Below, piece by piece: positions 52,232 through 61,413 of a DNA stretch of 64,000 bases. Numbering within the stretch: position 1 is the first letter of the stretch; each line of letters starts with the position of its first letter. A model generated the notes under the pieces. The model ran no database searches. It was not told where the DNA came from and worked only from the letters and a program-made list of their open reading frames with translations. This DNA comes from Azotobacter salinestris (GTDB lineage Bacteria > Pseudomonadota > Gammaproteobacteria > Pseudomonadales > Pseudomonadaceae). Made by a program: the position numbers and the translations under genes. The stretch spans positions 2,711,001 to 2,775,000 of the forward strand of contig NZ_CP045302.1 in NCBI RefSeq assembly GCF_009363155.1. The letters run 5' to 3'.

Positions 52232-55200
52232 ACCTGCCGATGACCGCCGCACGCCCGCTGGCGCTGCGTTTCCCGCTGCACGGCAGCCGGCTGATCGAGG
52301 CCAGCGCCGGCACCGGCAAGACCTTCACCATCTCCGCCCTGTACCTGCGCCTGGTGCTCGGCCACGGCGGCGAGGCGGGCTTTGCCCGCGAGCTGCTGCC
52401 GCCGGAGATCCTCGTGGTGACCTTTACCGACGCCGCCACCCGCGAGCTGCGCGACCGCATCCGCGCGCGGCTGGTCGAGGCGGCCGGGGTGTTTCGCGAG
52501 GAGGCGCCGGGCGATGCGCTGCTGCAGCAGTTGCGCGCCGACTTTTCCCCCGAGCGCTGGCCGGCCTGCGCGCGCCGCCTGGACATCGCCGCGCAGTGGA
52601 TGGACGAGGCGGCGGTGTCGACCATCCACGGCTGGTGCCAGCGCATGCTGCGCGAGCACGCCTTCGACAGCGGCAGCCTGTTCACCCAGACCCTGGAGAC
52701 CGACCACGGCGAGCTGATGGCCGAGGTGGTGCGCGACTACTGGCGCCAGCACTGCTACCCGCTTTCCGGCGCGGCGCTGGGCTGGGTGATGGAGCACTGG
52801 CAGCACCCCGATGCGCTGCTCAGGGACAAGTTGCGCCCGCTGCTCGGCGAGCCGCAGCCGCAGCCCGCCGAGCCGCTCGGCGCGCTGCTGGAGCGGGCGC
52901 TGGCCGAGCAGGCCGGCACGCTGGCCCGGCTGAAGGAGGGCTGGGACGCCTGGGCCGACGAGCTGGAGGCGCTGCTCGATGCGGCGGTGAAGGCCAGGCA
53001 GGTGGACGGGCGCAAGATCCAGGCGCGCTACTACCAGCCCTGGTGCGAGAAGCTGCGCGCCTGGGCCACCGGCGATGCGGCCAGCCTCGATCTCGGCACC
53101 GGCTTCGCCCGCCTGACCCCCGAGGGCCTGGCCGAGGCCTGGAAGGGCGAGCCGCCACGGCACGCGGCGCTGGAGGCCCTGCGCGAGCTGCCGGCGCGCC
53201 TGAAGGCGCTGCCCGACCCCGACGAGCCGGCCCGCCGCCACGCCGCCGCCTGGGTCTGCCGGCGCTTCGAGCAGGAGAAGCGCCGCCGCGCCGAGATGGG
53301 CTTCGACGACATGCTGACCCGCCTCGACGCCGCCCTGCAGGGCGACAACGGCGAGCGTCTGGCCGGGGTGATCCGCGGCCAGTTCCCGGTGGCGCTGATC
53401 GACGAATTCCAGGACACCGACCCCCTGCAGTACCGCATCTTCGACCGCATCTACGCCATCGAGAGCAACCGCGCCGACGGCGGCCTGTTTTTGATCGGCG
53501 ACCCCAAGCAGGCGATCTACGCCTTCCGCGGCGCCGACATCCATACCTACCTGCGCGCCCGCCAGGCCACCACCGGCCGCCACTACGACCTGGAGACCAA
53601 CTTCCGCTCCAGCCATGCGCTGGTCGCCGCGGTCAACCGGGTGTTCCGCCTGGCCGAGCAGCGCGAGGCCGGGCACGGCGCCTTCCTGTTCCGCGATGGC
53701 GCGGCCAACCCGTTGCCCTTTCTCGAAGTGGGCGCGAAGGGCCGCGAGGAAGTCTGGCAGGTCGAGGGCAGCGTGCCGCCGGCGCTGAACCTCTGGCATC
53801 TGGCGAGCGAGGCGCCGCTGCCCGGCGGCGCCTACCGCACGCAGATGGCCGAGCGCGCCGCCACCGAGATCGCCCGGCTGCTGACCCTCGGTCAGCAGGG
53901 CAAGGCGGGCTTCGCCCGGGACGGGCGGCTGCAGCCGCTGTGCCCCAGCGACATCGCCATCCTGGTGCGCGACTTCAAGGAGGCCGAGGCGATCCGCGAC
54001 GAGCTGGCCGAGCGCGGGGTGCGCAGCGTCTACCTGTCGGACAAGGACTCGGTGTTCGCCAGCCCCGAGGCGCGCGACCTGTTGCTCTGGCTGCGCGCCT
54101 GCGCCGAGCCGGACGTCGACCGCCCGCTGCGCGCCGCGCTGGCCAGCCGCAGCCTGGGCCTCGCGCTGGCCGAGCTGGAAGAACTCAACCAGGACGAGCG
54201 CATCTGGGAGCGGCGCGTCATGCAGTTCCGCGGTTACCGCCAGCGCTGGCAGCGCCAGGGCGTGCTGCCGATGCTGCACCAGCTGTTGCACGACTTCGAC
54301 CTGCCGCAGCGGCTGATGGCGCGCCCCGACGGCGAGCGCGCGCTGACCAACCTGCTGCACCTGGCCGAACTGCTGCAGCGCGCCGCCGCCGAGCTGGACG
54401 GCGAGCAGGCGCTGATCCGCCACCTGTCCGAGCTGCTGGCCGGCGAGATCCAGGCCGCCGAGGAGCAGATCCTGCGCCTGGAGAGCGACGCGGCGCTGGT
54501 GCGGGTGGTGACCATCCACAAGTCCAAGGGCCTGGAATACCCGCTGGTGTTCCTGCCGTTCGTCTGCGCCTTCCGCGCGGTGGAGGGCGGCAGGCCGCTG
54601 CAGGTGCACGACGGCGAGCGCCGCCGGCTGGTGCTGAACCCGGGCGAAGAGGAGGTGGCGCGCGCCGACCGCGAACGCCTCGGCGAGGAGCTGCGCCTGC
54701 TCTACGTGGCCCTGACCCGCGCCCGCCACGCCTGCTGGCTGGGCATCGCCGACCTTTGCGTCGGCAACGCCAAAAGTTCGCGCCTGCACCACTCGGCGCT
54801 CGGCTACCTGCTCGGCGGTGGCGCGGTGCTGGCGAGCAGCGCCGCCCTGGCCGACTGGCTCGCGCCGCTGGCGGTGGCCGGCGAGAGCTGCGTGCTGCCG
54901 GCGCCGGAGCCCGAGAGCCTGCGCTTCGTCGAGCAGGCCGCCGGCCACAGCAAGCCGCACTGGCGCACGCCCGGACGGCGTGCCGCCGAGCACTGGTGGA
55001 TCGCCTCCTACAGCGCCCTGCGTACCGACGCCGGCGAGGAAGCGATCGCCGTACCGGCCAGCCGCTTCGACGACGCCGCGCCGGACAGCCCGGCGGCGCA
55101 GAAGGCCGCCGACGACGAGCGGGTGAGCGTCTTCGTGCCGTTGTGCGCGGGCGAAGCGCCGACCCTGCACCGTTTCCCGCGCGGCCCCAACCCCGGCACC

Positions 55201-55902
55201 TTCCTCCACGGCCTTTTGGAAATGGCTGGGCGCGAGGGCTTCGCCGCGCTGGCCGAAAACCCTGCGCGGCTGCGCGAGCTGATCGCCCGGCGCTGCCAGC
55301 TGCGCGGCATGAGCGAATGGATCGAGCCTTTGGCCGACTGGCTGCTCGATCTCTTGACCACGCCCCTGGCGCTCGGCGGGGACGCGCGCGCGGCGCTGGC
55401 CGGGCTCGGCCAGTACCAGCCGGAGCTGGAGTTCTGGTTCGAGGTGCGCGGCGTCGACGTGCGCCGCATCGACGCGCTGGTCCGGCATCAGGTGCTGCCC
55501 GGCCTGCCGCGCCCGGCGCTGGCCAAGGACCGGCTCAACGGCATGTTCAAGGGCTTCATCGACCTGGTGTTCGAGCACGGCGGGCGCTACTACCTGCTCG
55601 ACTACAAGTCCAACTGGCTGGGCGAGGGCGATGCCGCCTACACCGTCGAGGCGATGGCGGCGGCAATCGTCGGCCAGCGCTACGACCTGCAATCGGTGCT
55701 CTACCTGCTGGCGCTGCACCGCCAGCTGCAGGCGCGCCTGCCCGGCTACGACTATGACGAGCACCTGGGCGGCGCGCTCTATCTGTTCCTGCGCGGCAGC
55801 CGCACGGCGGGGCAGGGCATCCACCACGTTCGCCCGCCGCGCGCACTGATCGAGACGCTGGATGCGTTGTTCAAGGGGGAAAAAGTGGAGGTTCCGGCAT
55901 GA
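52228..55902 (+). CDS. recB: Exodeoxyribonuclease V beta subunit (RecB), helicase-nuclease
   Basis: Encodes 1224 residues. Helicase motifs of superfamily 1A are all present: Walker A IEASAGTGKTFT at 23-34, LIDEFQDTDPLQY at ~390-402, IGDPKQAIYAFRGAD, VVTIHKSKGLEYPLV and LRLLYVALTRARHA. The C-terminal RecB nuclease domain keeps the catalytic signature: FIDLVFEHGGRYYLLDYKSNWLG, with D and K near 1125. It is a 3'-5' helicase and the complex's only nuclease. Both junctions are ATGA overlaps (recC/recB and recB/recD), indicating tight translational coupling. Confidence 0.97.
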   Translation: MNLPMTAARPLALRFPLHGSRLIEASAGTGKTFTISALYLRLVLGHGGEAGFARELLPPEILVVTFTDAATRELRDRIRARLVEAAGVFREEAPGDALLQQLRADFSPERWPACARRLDIAAQWMDEAAVSTIHGWCQRMLREHAFDSGSLFTQTLETDHGELMAEVVRDYWRQHCYPLSGAALGWVMEHWQHPDALLRDKLRPLLGEPQPQPAEPLGALLERALAEQAGTLARLKEGWDAWADELEALLDAAVKARQVDGRKIQARYYQPWCEKLRAWATGDAASLDLGTGFARLTPEGLAEAWKGEPPRHAALEALRELPARLKALPDPDEPARRHAAAWVCRRFEQEKRRRAEMGFDDMLTRLDAALQGDNGERLAGVIRGQFPVALIDEFQDTDPLQYRIFDRIYAIESNRADGGLFLIGDPKQAIYAFRGADIHTYLRARQATTGRHYDLETNFRSSHALVAAVNRVFRLAEQREAGHGAFLFRDGAANPLPFLEVGAKGREEVWQVEGSVPPALNLWHLASEAPLPGGAYRTQMAERAATEIARLLTLGQQGKAGFARDGRLQPLCPSDIAILVRDFKEAEAIRDELAERGVRSVYLSDKDSVFASPEARDLLLWLRACAEPDVDRPLRAALASRSLGLALAELEELNQDERIWERRVMQFRGYRQRWQRQGVLPMLHQLLHDFDLPQRLMARPDGERALTNLLHLAELLQRAAAELDGEQALIRHLSELLAGEIQAAEEQILRLESDAALVRVVTIHKSKGLEYPLVFLPFVCAFRAVEGGRPLQVHDGERRRLVLNPGEEEVARADRERLGEELRLLYVALTRARHACWLGIADLCVGNAKSSRLHHSALGYLLGGGAVLASSAALADWLAPLAVAGESCVLPAPEPESLRFVEQAAGHSKPHWRTPGRRAAEHWWIASYSALRTDAGEEAIAVPASRFDDAAPDSPAAQKAADDERVSVFVPLCAGEAPTLHRFPRGPNPGTFLHGLLEMAGREGFAALAENPARLRELIARRCQLRGMSEWIEPLADWLLDLLTTPLALGGDARAALAGLGQYQPELEFWFEVRGVDVRRIDALVRHQVLPGLPRPALAKDRLNGMFKGFIDLVFEHGGRYYLLDYKSNWLGEGDAAYTVEAMAAAIVGQRYDLQSVLYLLALHRQLQARLPGYDYDEHLGGALYLFLRGSRTAGQGIHHVRPPRALIETLDALFKGEKVEVPA

Positions 55903-57974
55903 GCGAACAACTGTCCCTGGAGTTGGAAAGCGCGGCGCCGTCGGGCGCCCTGCAGGACGCCGCCGGCCTGCTGGCGCTGCTCGACGCCTGGGTCGAGCGC
56001 GGCTGGCTGCGCGCCCTGGACCGTGCCCTGGCCGGCTTCTTCGGCGAGCTGGACGAGAGCTGCCCGCCGCTGGCGCTGCTCGCTGCCGCCCTGGCCAGCC
56101 ACCAGCTCGGCCACGGCCACGTCTGCCTGGACCTGGCGGCGACCCTGGCCAGCCCGGACTTCGCCCTGTCGCTGCCGCCGGAAGGCGAGGACGCCGCGCG
56201 CGCGACCCTGCTGCCCTCGGAGATCCTCGCCGGCGTCGGGCTGGCGCAGTGGCGGGCGGCGCTGGCCGGCAGCCGGCTGGTGGCGCTCGACGGCGCGGGC
56301 GAGGAGGCGCCGCTGGTGCTCGCCGGCGAGCGCCTCTACCTGCGCCGCTACTGGAACTACGAGCGCGCGGTGGCCGCGGCGATCGGCGCGCGGCTGCAGG
56401 ATGCGCCGGCACTGCCGGAAGATCTTCCCGCCCGCCTGGGCCAGCTCTTCCCCGAGCCGCTCGCGGTCGACGGCGTGCGCCAGACCGACTGGCAGAAGCT
56501 CGCCTGCGCCCTGGCCGCGCGCGGCAGCTTCAGCCTGATCACCGGCGGCCCCGGCACCGGCAAGACCACCACCGTGGTGCGCCTGCTCGCGCTGCTGCAG
56601 GCCTCGGCGCTGGCCGCCGGCCAGACGCTGCGCATCCGCCTCGCCGCGCCGACCGGCAAGGCCGCCGCGCGGCTCACCGAGTCCATCGGCGCCCAGATCG
56701 CCTCGCTGAAGGTGGACGAGGAGGTGAAGAAGGCCATTCCCAGCGAGGTCACCACCCTGCACCGGCTGCTCGGCAGCCTGCCGGACAGCCGCCACTTCCG
56801 CCATCATGCCGGCAACCTGCTGCCGCTGGACGTGCTGGTGGTCGACGAGGCGTCGATGATCGACCTGGAGATGATGGCCTGCCTGCTCGACGCCCTGCCG
56901 CGCCACTCCCGGCTGATCCTCCTGGGCGACAAGGACCAGCTCGCCTCGGTGGAGGCCGGCGCGCTGCTCGGCGACCTGTGCCGCGACGCCGAGGGCGGTT
57001 TCTACAGCGCCGAGACCCGCGCCTGGCTGGAGGAGGCCGGCGGCGCACCCCTCGCCGACCCCGCCCTGCGCGAAGGTGACGCCGGGAGCCGGCCGCTGGC
57101 CCAGCGCACCGTGATGCTGCGCCACTCGCGGCGCTTCGGCAGCGGCTCGGGCATCGGCCGCCTGGCCCGCGCGGTCAATGCCCGCGATGCGGCGCAGGCC
57201 CGCTCGATCCTCGCCGAAGGCGGCCGCGACCTGCACGTGCTGCGCCTGCGCACCGAGCAGGACCGGGCCTTCGAGCGCCTGGCGCTCGACGGCCTGCCGG
57301 CGCAGGGCGAGAGCAAGCCGCAGGGCTACGCCCATTACCTCGGATTGCTGCGCGGCTCGCGCCCGGCCGACGATTGCCCGCCCGACCATGCGGATTGGAA
57401 GAACTGGGCAGCAGCGGTGCTCAAGGCCTTCGGCGAGTTCCAGCTGCTCTGCGCCGTGCGCAAGGGGCCCTGGGGCGTGGAGGGGCTGAACCCGCGCATC
57501 GCCGCGGCCCTGCGCCAGCGTGGCCTGCTCGAGGGCGACCAGGGCTGGTACGAAGGCCGTCCGGTGCTGATGACCCGCAACGACTACAGCCTGGGCCTGA
57601 TGAACGGCGACATCGGCATCGCCCTGCGCCTGCCCGAGCCCGACGCGCCGGCGCAGAAGGTGCTGCGCGTGGTCTTTCCGCGCAACGACGGCTCGGACGG
57701 GCTGCGCCACATCCTGCCCAGCCGCCTGAGCGCGGTGGAGACGGTGTTCGCCATGACCGTGCACAAGTCCCAGGGTTCGGAGTTCGCCCACACCGCGCTG
57801 ATCCTGCCCGACACCCTCAACCCGGTGCTGACCAAGGAGCTGGTCTACACCGGCATCACCCGCGCGCGGCACTGGTTCAGCCTGATCGAAACCCGGCGCG
57901 GCGTGTTCGACGAGGCGGTCAGGCGGCAGGTGGAGCGGCGCAGCGGGCTGGTCGAGGCGCTGGTGGGCGGGTAG
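55899..57974 (+). CDS. recD: Exodeoxyribonuclease V alpha subunit (RecD), 5'-3' helicase
   Basis: Encodes 691 residues. Walker A LITGGPGTGKTTT near 213-225, motif Ia RLAAPTGKAAARL, Walker B VLVVDEASMIDLEMM, LLGDKDQLASVEAGA and the C-terminal MTVHKSQGSEF and LVYTGITRARHWFSLIE are intact. RecD is the fast 5'-3' motor of RecBCD, inhibited after Chi. It ends the operon; a decayed copy of its 3' end is found 3.3 kb downstream (61230-61399), and a DUF559-like fragment follows its stop directly. Confidence 0.96.
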   Translation: MSEQLSLELESAAPSGALQDAAGLLALLDAWVERGWLRALDRALAGFFGELDESCPPLALLAAALASHQLGHGHVCLDLAATLASPDFALSLPPEGEDAARATLLPSEILAGVGLAQWRAALAGSRLVALDGAGEEAPLVLAGERLYLRRYWNYERAVAAAIGARLQDAPALPEDLPARLGQLFPEPLAVDGVRQTDWQKLACALAARGSFSLITGGPGTGKTTTVVRLLALLQASALAAGQTLRIRLAAPTGKAAARLTESIGAQIASLKVDEEVKKAIPSEVTTLHRLLGSLPDSRHFRHHAGNLLPLDVLVVDEASMIDLEMMACLLDALPRHSRLILLGDKDQLASVEAGALLGDLCRDAEGGFYSAETRAWLEEAGGAPLADPALREGDAGSRPLAQRTVMLRHSRRFGSGSGIGRLARAVNARDAAQARSILAEGGRDLHVLRLRTEQDRAFERLALDGLPAQGESKPQGYAHYLGLLRGSRPADDCPPDHADWKNWAAAVLKAFGEFQLLCAVRKGPWGVEGLNPRIAAALRQRGLLEGDQGWYEGRPVLMTRNDYSLGLMNGDIGIALRLPEPDAPAQKVLRVVFPRNDGSDGLRHILPSRLSAVETVFAMTVHKSQGSEFAHTALILPDTLNPVLTKELVYTGITRARHWFSLIETRRGVFDEAVRRQVERRSGLVEALVGG

Positions 57975-58017
57975 CGTCCCTCCCCCCCGGCCCCTCTCCC
58001 GCCTGCCCGAGCAGCGC

Positions 58018-58182
58018 CTCGGGTACCACCTGCGTGCCCATCGCCGGCTCCGGGACGACTGGCTGCGGGAGCAGGGCTTTGCGGTGCTGCGCTTCTGGAA
58101 TCATGAAGCGCTGCAGCAGACGGAGGCTGTGCTGGAGCGGATTCGTCTGTGGCTGGAACGGGAGCGGCCGGGCACGAACAGC
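58018..58182 (+). pseudogene. DUF559 (Vsr-like endonuclease fold) C-terminal fragment
   Basis: The frame reads LGYHLRAHRRLRDDWLREQGFAVLRFWNHEALQQTEAVLERIRLWL, the C-terminal half of a DUF559 domain: R.…D.WL..QGF.VLRFWN.E.L…..VL..I. The first half of the fold with the catalytic acidic residue is absent; the frame begins just after the low-complexity C-run following recD. It has no start codon of its own in that position and is a remnant. Confidence 0.8.
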
Positions 58183-58183
58183 T

Positions 58184-58205
58184 CCTCTCCCGCGTGCGGG
58201 AGAGG
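58184..58205. repeat. Perfect hairpin of a common Pseudomonas type
   Basis: CCTCTCCCGC-GT-GCGGGAGAGG is a perfect 10-bp palindrome with two loop bases. It follows the DUF559 remnant and may serve as a bidirectional terminator for the opposing gene at 58229, which begins 24 bases beyond. Similar CTCTCCCGC strings recur at 57990 and 58840. Confidence 0.6.
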
Positions 58206-58228
58206 GCGACAGCCCGCGCCTTCGCGCG

Positions 58229-58642
58229 CTACGGATTTTTGCGTTTGGGCGTGGAAACCATGCTCTGGGCATTCTCTTGTTCCGCAGCCGACAGGTCAAC
58301 GGCCCGGGCGAAGCAGTTGGCCAGCAGGTCGAGATCCTGGATGCTGCTGCAGGACTTGAACCAGGCGTCGAGCGCCAGGGCCTTGCGCAGTTCCGCCGGG
58401 TCGAGCATGCGCTCTTCGCAGGCCAGATAGCGGCGGATGCCTTCGTCGCCGGGGCGCCCGTCGAACTCCAGGTCGCAGGCCCTGGCCATCTGGGCGTTCC
58501 AGATCAGGCCGTCATGCCGGGCCACCATGCTGGCCGCGAACCGCTCGTGCAGTTCCCGGCTTGCCTGGCGGCCCTGTTCGTGCAGGTAGATGCCACCGAC
58601 GGCGACGAGCAGTCCTACAGCGCTGACAACGAGGATTCTCAC
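58229..58642 (-). CDS. Small membrane-anchored protein of unknown function
   Basis: Encodes 137 residues from a GTG at 58642 with GGAGG seven bases upstream. One N-terminal hydrophobic segment (VRILVVSAVGLLVAVGGIYL) makes it anchored or secreted; the rest is helical with three Cys (ARACDLEFDG, LACEERMLDP, SCSSIQDLDLLANCF) and should be periplasmic. I do not recognise the family. It has no operon partner and points toward the recD side, with the diguanylate cyclase gene diverging upstream. Confidence 0.6.
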   Translation of the reverse strand: MRILVVSAVGLLVAVGGIYLHEQGRQASRELHERFAASMVARHDGLIWNAQMARACDLEFDGRPGDEGIRRYLACEERMLDPAELRKALALDAWFKSCSSIQDLDLLANCFARAVDLSAAEQENAQSMVSTPKRKNP

Positions 58643-58959
58643 GGTACAACCTCCCTGTTTCCTGTTCGATACGGCTGGATGTGCGCACCGGCCCCCTCGC
58701 AGGCAGACAGCCATCAACGCGGCGGGCAATCGGTGGTTTGTCCCCGAATTCCGCGTTTGGTTCGCTTCAATTCCACGTTCAATATCAGGTTATTCTCTGC
58801 AGCGGGATGGCGAAGCCGCTGGTGGGGCCGGTCGGCGTCTCCCGCCTGCGAGAGAGGGAAGACAGCATGCTCCCGGGCGGAGCGGTAAACTCTCCGGCAT
58901 CGCGCAGGCCCTGCGCATTGGTCCGAGCCCTCCCGAGCAGCAGTGGCGAAACCGTCCCG
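58643..58959. other. Divergent intergenic region before the diguanylate cyclase gene
   Basis: About 320 bases with no recognised gene. It should contain promoters for both flanking genes. A second in-frame start for the cyclase at 58867 has a better ribosome site (GAGGGAAG), so part of this stretch may be coding. Confidence 0.4.
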
Positions 58960-61197
58960 ATGGCCCAGTCCGCAGTCCGATCACCGTTTGGCCTTCGCAA
59001 CCTGGCATCCCTGCCGGCATTCCTCGCCGTCGCCGTGCTGTTGCTGCTGCCCGGCCTCGCGCAGGCCGCGTCGGTCGACTTGAGGCAGGGCTGGGAATAC
59101 CGCTGGGGCGATTCGCCCTTCAGCGCGGACGGGGTGCCGCTCTGGACCCTGGAGCCCGACAGCCGGGCCTGGAAGGCGATCGACTTCCCCTCCAATCCGC
59201 CGGGCCGCGAGGGGCGGGAGAACGTCTGGTACCGCATCACCCTGCCGGCGGGCGAGTGGCGCGATCCGGTCTTGTACATCTACAGCGTCGACCTGATCGT
59301 CGAGGCCTACCTGGACGGCCGCCGGATCTACCGGTTCGGCCGGTTCGATGCGCAGGGCAGGGGGCAGTTCGCCGGCTGGCCCTGGCACATGATCACGCTG
59401 CCCGCGGAAAGCGTCGGCAAGACCCTCTACTTCCGCATCTATTCCAACTACTACGACATCGGGCTGTGGGGCGAGGTCCGGCTGATGGAGCGCATGGAGC
59501 TGATCGGCGACATCCTCCAGCACTCGGCCAGCGAGCTGGCGACAGGCAGCTTCAGCCTCTGCCTCGCGCTGCTGTCCCTGCTCTTCGCGCTGTTGCAGGC
59601 GCAGCGCAGGCTCTTCCTGGCGATCGCGCTGCATGCCCTCGCCTCCGGCGGCATGGCCATCGGCAACAGCCAGGCCAGGCTGCTGCTGCTGAACCAGCCT
59701 TTGCTCTGGGAATACGTGGCGGCCGGCAGCTACTTCCTGGTTCCCGTGGCGATGGCCATGCTGCTGGAGCAGTGGCTGTCGGGCGCGCTCGGGCGGCTGT
59801 TCCGCGCCTTCTGGCGGTTCTACCTGCTCTACCTGGTTGGCGCGCTGGCGCTCTCGCTGACGGGCCTGGTCGCCCTGTCGGACACCTATCCGGTCTTCGA
59901 CCTGCTGTTCGTGCTCAGCCTGCCGCTTCTGCTGGTGCCGGCATGGCGCTACCGGAAGCGGGCCAGCACCGAGCAGCGCGCCATCCTGGCGGCCAATGCG
60001 CTGCTGACCCTGCTGCTGCTGATCAGCATGGCCGTGGCCCATGGCGTGCTGCCCTGGAGCCGGGTGCCGCTGAGCTGGGGCGCCTTCGCGTTCACCCTGG
60101 CCATAGTGGCGATCTCCCTGCGCCATTACATCCGTACCCAGCGGGCGCTGCAGACACTGAACGCCTCCCTGGAAGCCAAGGTCAGGGCCCGCACGGCGGA
60201 GCTGGAGACGCTGGCCGCCCGCGAGAGCGGCCGTGCCCGTGCGCTGGAGTTCTGCAGCCGGAAGAACGGCATTCTCGAGGGGCTGGTCGCGGCGCTGCAG
60301 GGCTGCCGCCGGCTGCAGGACACCCATCGGCTGCTCGGCGCGGGCCTGGCCGAACTGTGCCGGCCGATCCGCGGCTGCCTCTACCTGCACGACGACGGCG
60401 CCGGCTATCGGCTGGCCGACTGCTGGGACTATCCGGACGCCGAACGGCCCGCCGCGCGGATCGCCTCCGAGCGGGAGCTGCACGGGGCCGACCGCCGCTA
60501 CTGGTGCTTTCCGCTGGCCTTCGAGCATCTGCGCCTGGGCAGGCGGCCGCTGGGCCTGCTGGCGCTGCAGGTGGGCGATGCCGGGCTGGCGATCGATGCC
60601 GAGTTCAGCCACGGCATGCTGCACAACCTGCTCGAGCGCGGCGTCGAGAGGATCAACCTGGCGCTGTCGATGCTGAGCCTGCAGGAGGAGCTCGGGCGGT
60701 TCTCCTACGAGGATGCGCTGACCGGCCTGAAGAACCGGCGCTTCCTCGACGACCTGCTCGCCCGCGAGATCCGGCTGGCGCAACGCCGGCAGGCGCCGCT
60801 GTCGGTCATCCTCTGCGACATCGACCACTTCAAGCGCTTCAACGACACCCACGGCCATGCCGCCGGCGACGAGGCGCTGCGGGTGGTCGCCCGGCAACTG
60901 GGCGGCCTGCTCCGCCAGACCGACATCGCCTGCCGCTACGGCGGCGAGGAGTTCGTGATCGTCATGCCGGCGGCCGGCCTGGAGGACTGCCGCCAGCGCG
61001 CGGAAGCCCTGCGCCGGGCGGTGGCCGCCGCGCCGTTCCAGTTCGAGGGAAGCGCGCTGGGCCCGATCACCCTCTCGGCCGGGGTCGCGTGCTGGCCCGA
61101 TTCGGCCGGCGATCCGCACCAACTGCTGGCCAGCGCGGACAAGGCGCTGTATCTGGCCAAGCAGCGCGGGCGCGACCGCGTCGAGTGCGTCGTTTGA
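58960..61197 (+). CDS. Diguanylate cyclase with 7TMR-DISM sensor
   Basis: Encodes 745 residues from ATG 58960, which places the signal peptide (FLAVAVLLLLPGLAQA) properly; ATG 58867 is possible. Layout: periplasmic 7TMR-DISMED2-type jelly roll (~35-185, with WYRITLPAGEW and DLIVEAYLDG), seven TM segments (~195-390), coiled coil (NASLEAKVRARTAELETL), a GAF-like region (~430-550) and GGDEF domain (~570-745). GGEEF at 661-665 is a functional active-site variant, and RQTD at 652-655 is the allosteric I-site, five residues before, so product inhibition is expected. It makes c-di-GMP in response to an unknown extracytoplasmic ligand, often carbohydrate-like for this sensor type. No EAL domain. Confidence 0.88.
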   Translation: MAQSAVRSPFGLRNLASLPAFLAVAVLLLLPGLAQAASVDLRQGWEYRWGDSPFSADGVPLWTLEPDSRAWKAIDFPSNPPGREGRENVWYRITLPAGEWRDPVLYIYSVDLIVEAYLDGRRIYRFGRFDAQGRGQFAGWPWHMITLPAESVGKTLYFRIYSNYYDIGLWGEVRLMERMELIGDILQHSASELATGSFSLCLALLSLLFALLQAQRRLFLAIALHALASGGMAIGNSQARLLLLNQPLLWEYVAAGSYFLVPVAMAMLLEQWLSGALGRLFRAFWRFYLLYLVGALALSLTGLVALSDTYPVFDLLFVLSLPLLLVPAWRYRKRASTEQRAILAANALLTLLLLISMAVAHGVLPWSRVPLSWGAFAFTLAIVAISLRHYIRTQRALQTLNASLEAKVRARTAELETLAARESGRARALEFCSRKNGILEGLVAALQGCRRLQDTHRLLGAGLAELCRPIRGCLYLHDDGAGYRLADCWDYPDAERPAARIASERELHGADRRYWCFPLAFEHLRLGRRPLGLLALQVGDAGLAIDAEFSHGMLHNLLERGVERINLALSMLSLQEELGRFSYEDALTGLKNRRFLDDLLAREIRLAQRRQAPLSVILCDIDHFKRFNDTHGHAAGDEALRVVARQLGGLLRQTDIACRYGGEEFVIVMPAAGLEDCRQRAEALRRAVAAAPFQFEGSALGPITLSAGVACWPDSAGDPHQLLASADKALYLAKQRGRDRVECVV

Positions 61198-61229
61198 GGC
61201 GACTGCACAGCGCAGGTGGGTGTGCGGCA

Positions 61230-61399
61230 ATGCGCCTGATGCGATCTGTCCTGCATCCTCACGCCGATGCTGAGCGGGGCATTGGTCTACATCGATATCA
61301 CCACGCCCGGCATTGGTTCAGTCTGATCGAAACCCGCTCCGGTGCGTTCGATGAAGCACTGCACCGGCTGGCGGAGGGGTGCAGCGGGTTGGTGAGGTA
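61230..61399 (+). pseudogene. Decayed second copy of the recD 3' end
   Basis: The + strand reads HARHWFSLIETRSGAFDEALHRLAEGCSGLVR then stop; recD ends ITRARHWFSLIETRRGVFDEAVRRQVERRSGLVEAL. Nucleotide similarity extends upstream to roughly 61240, with a one-base deletion in the CGCGCGCGG tract that breaks the frame (ITTPGIGSV). It is a 3' fragment of a recD gene and non-functional. Moderate divergence from the local recD implies an old duplication or a copy from a relative. It marks the far edge of the block that carries the DUF559 remnant and diguanylate cyclase. Confidence 0.85.
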
Positions 61400-61413
61400 G
61401 AGGAAACTCTCGA

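Noticed and set aside
52153..56412. 1419-codon - strand frame opposite recB
   Set aside because: Antisense shadow of recB/recD in high-GC DNA, without any recognisable domain.
58681..58959. N-terminal extension of the diguanylate cyclase
   Set aside because: The added residues are not family-like and would push the signal peptide away from the N-terminus; ATG 58867 with a better ribosome site is kept only as an alternative.
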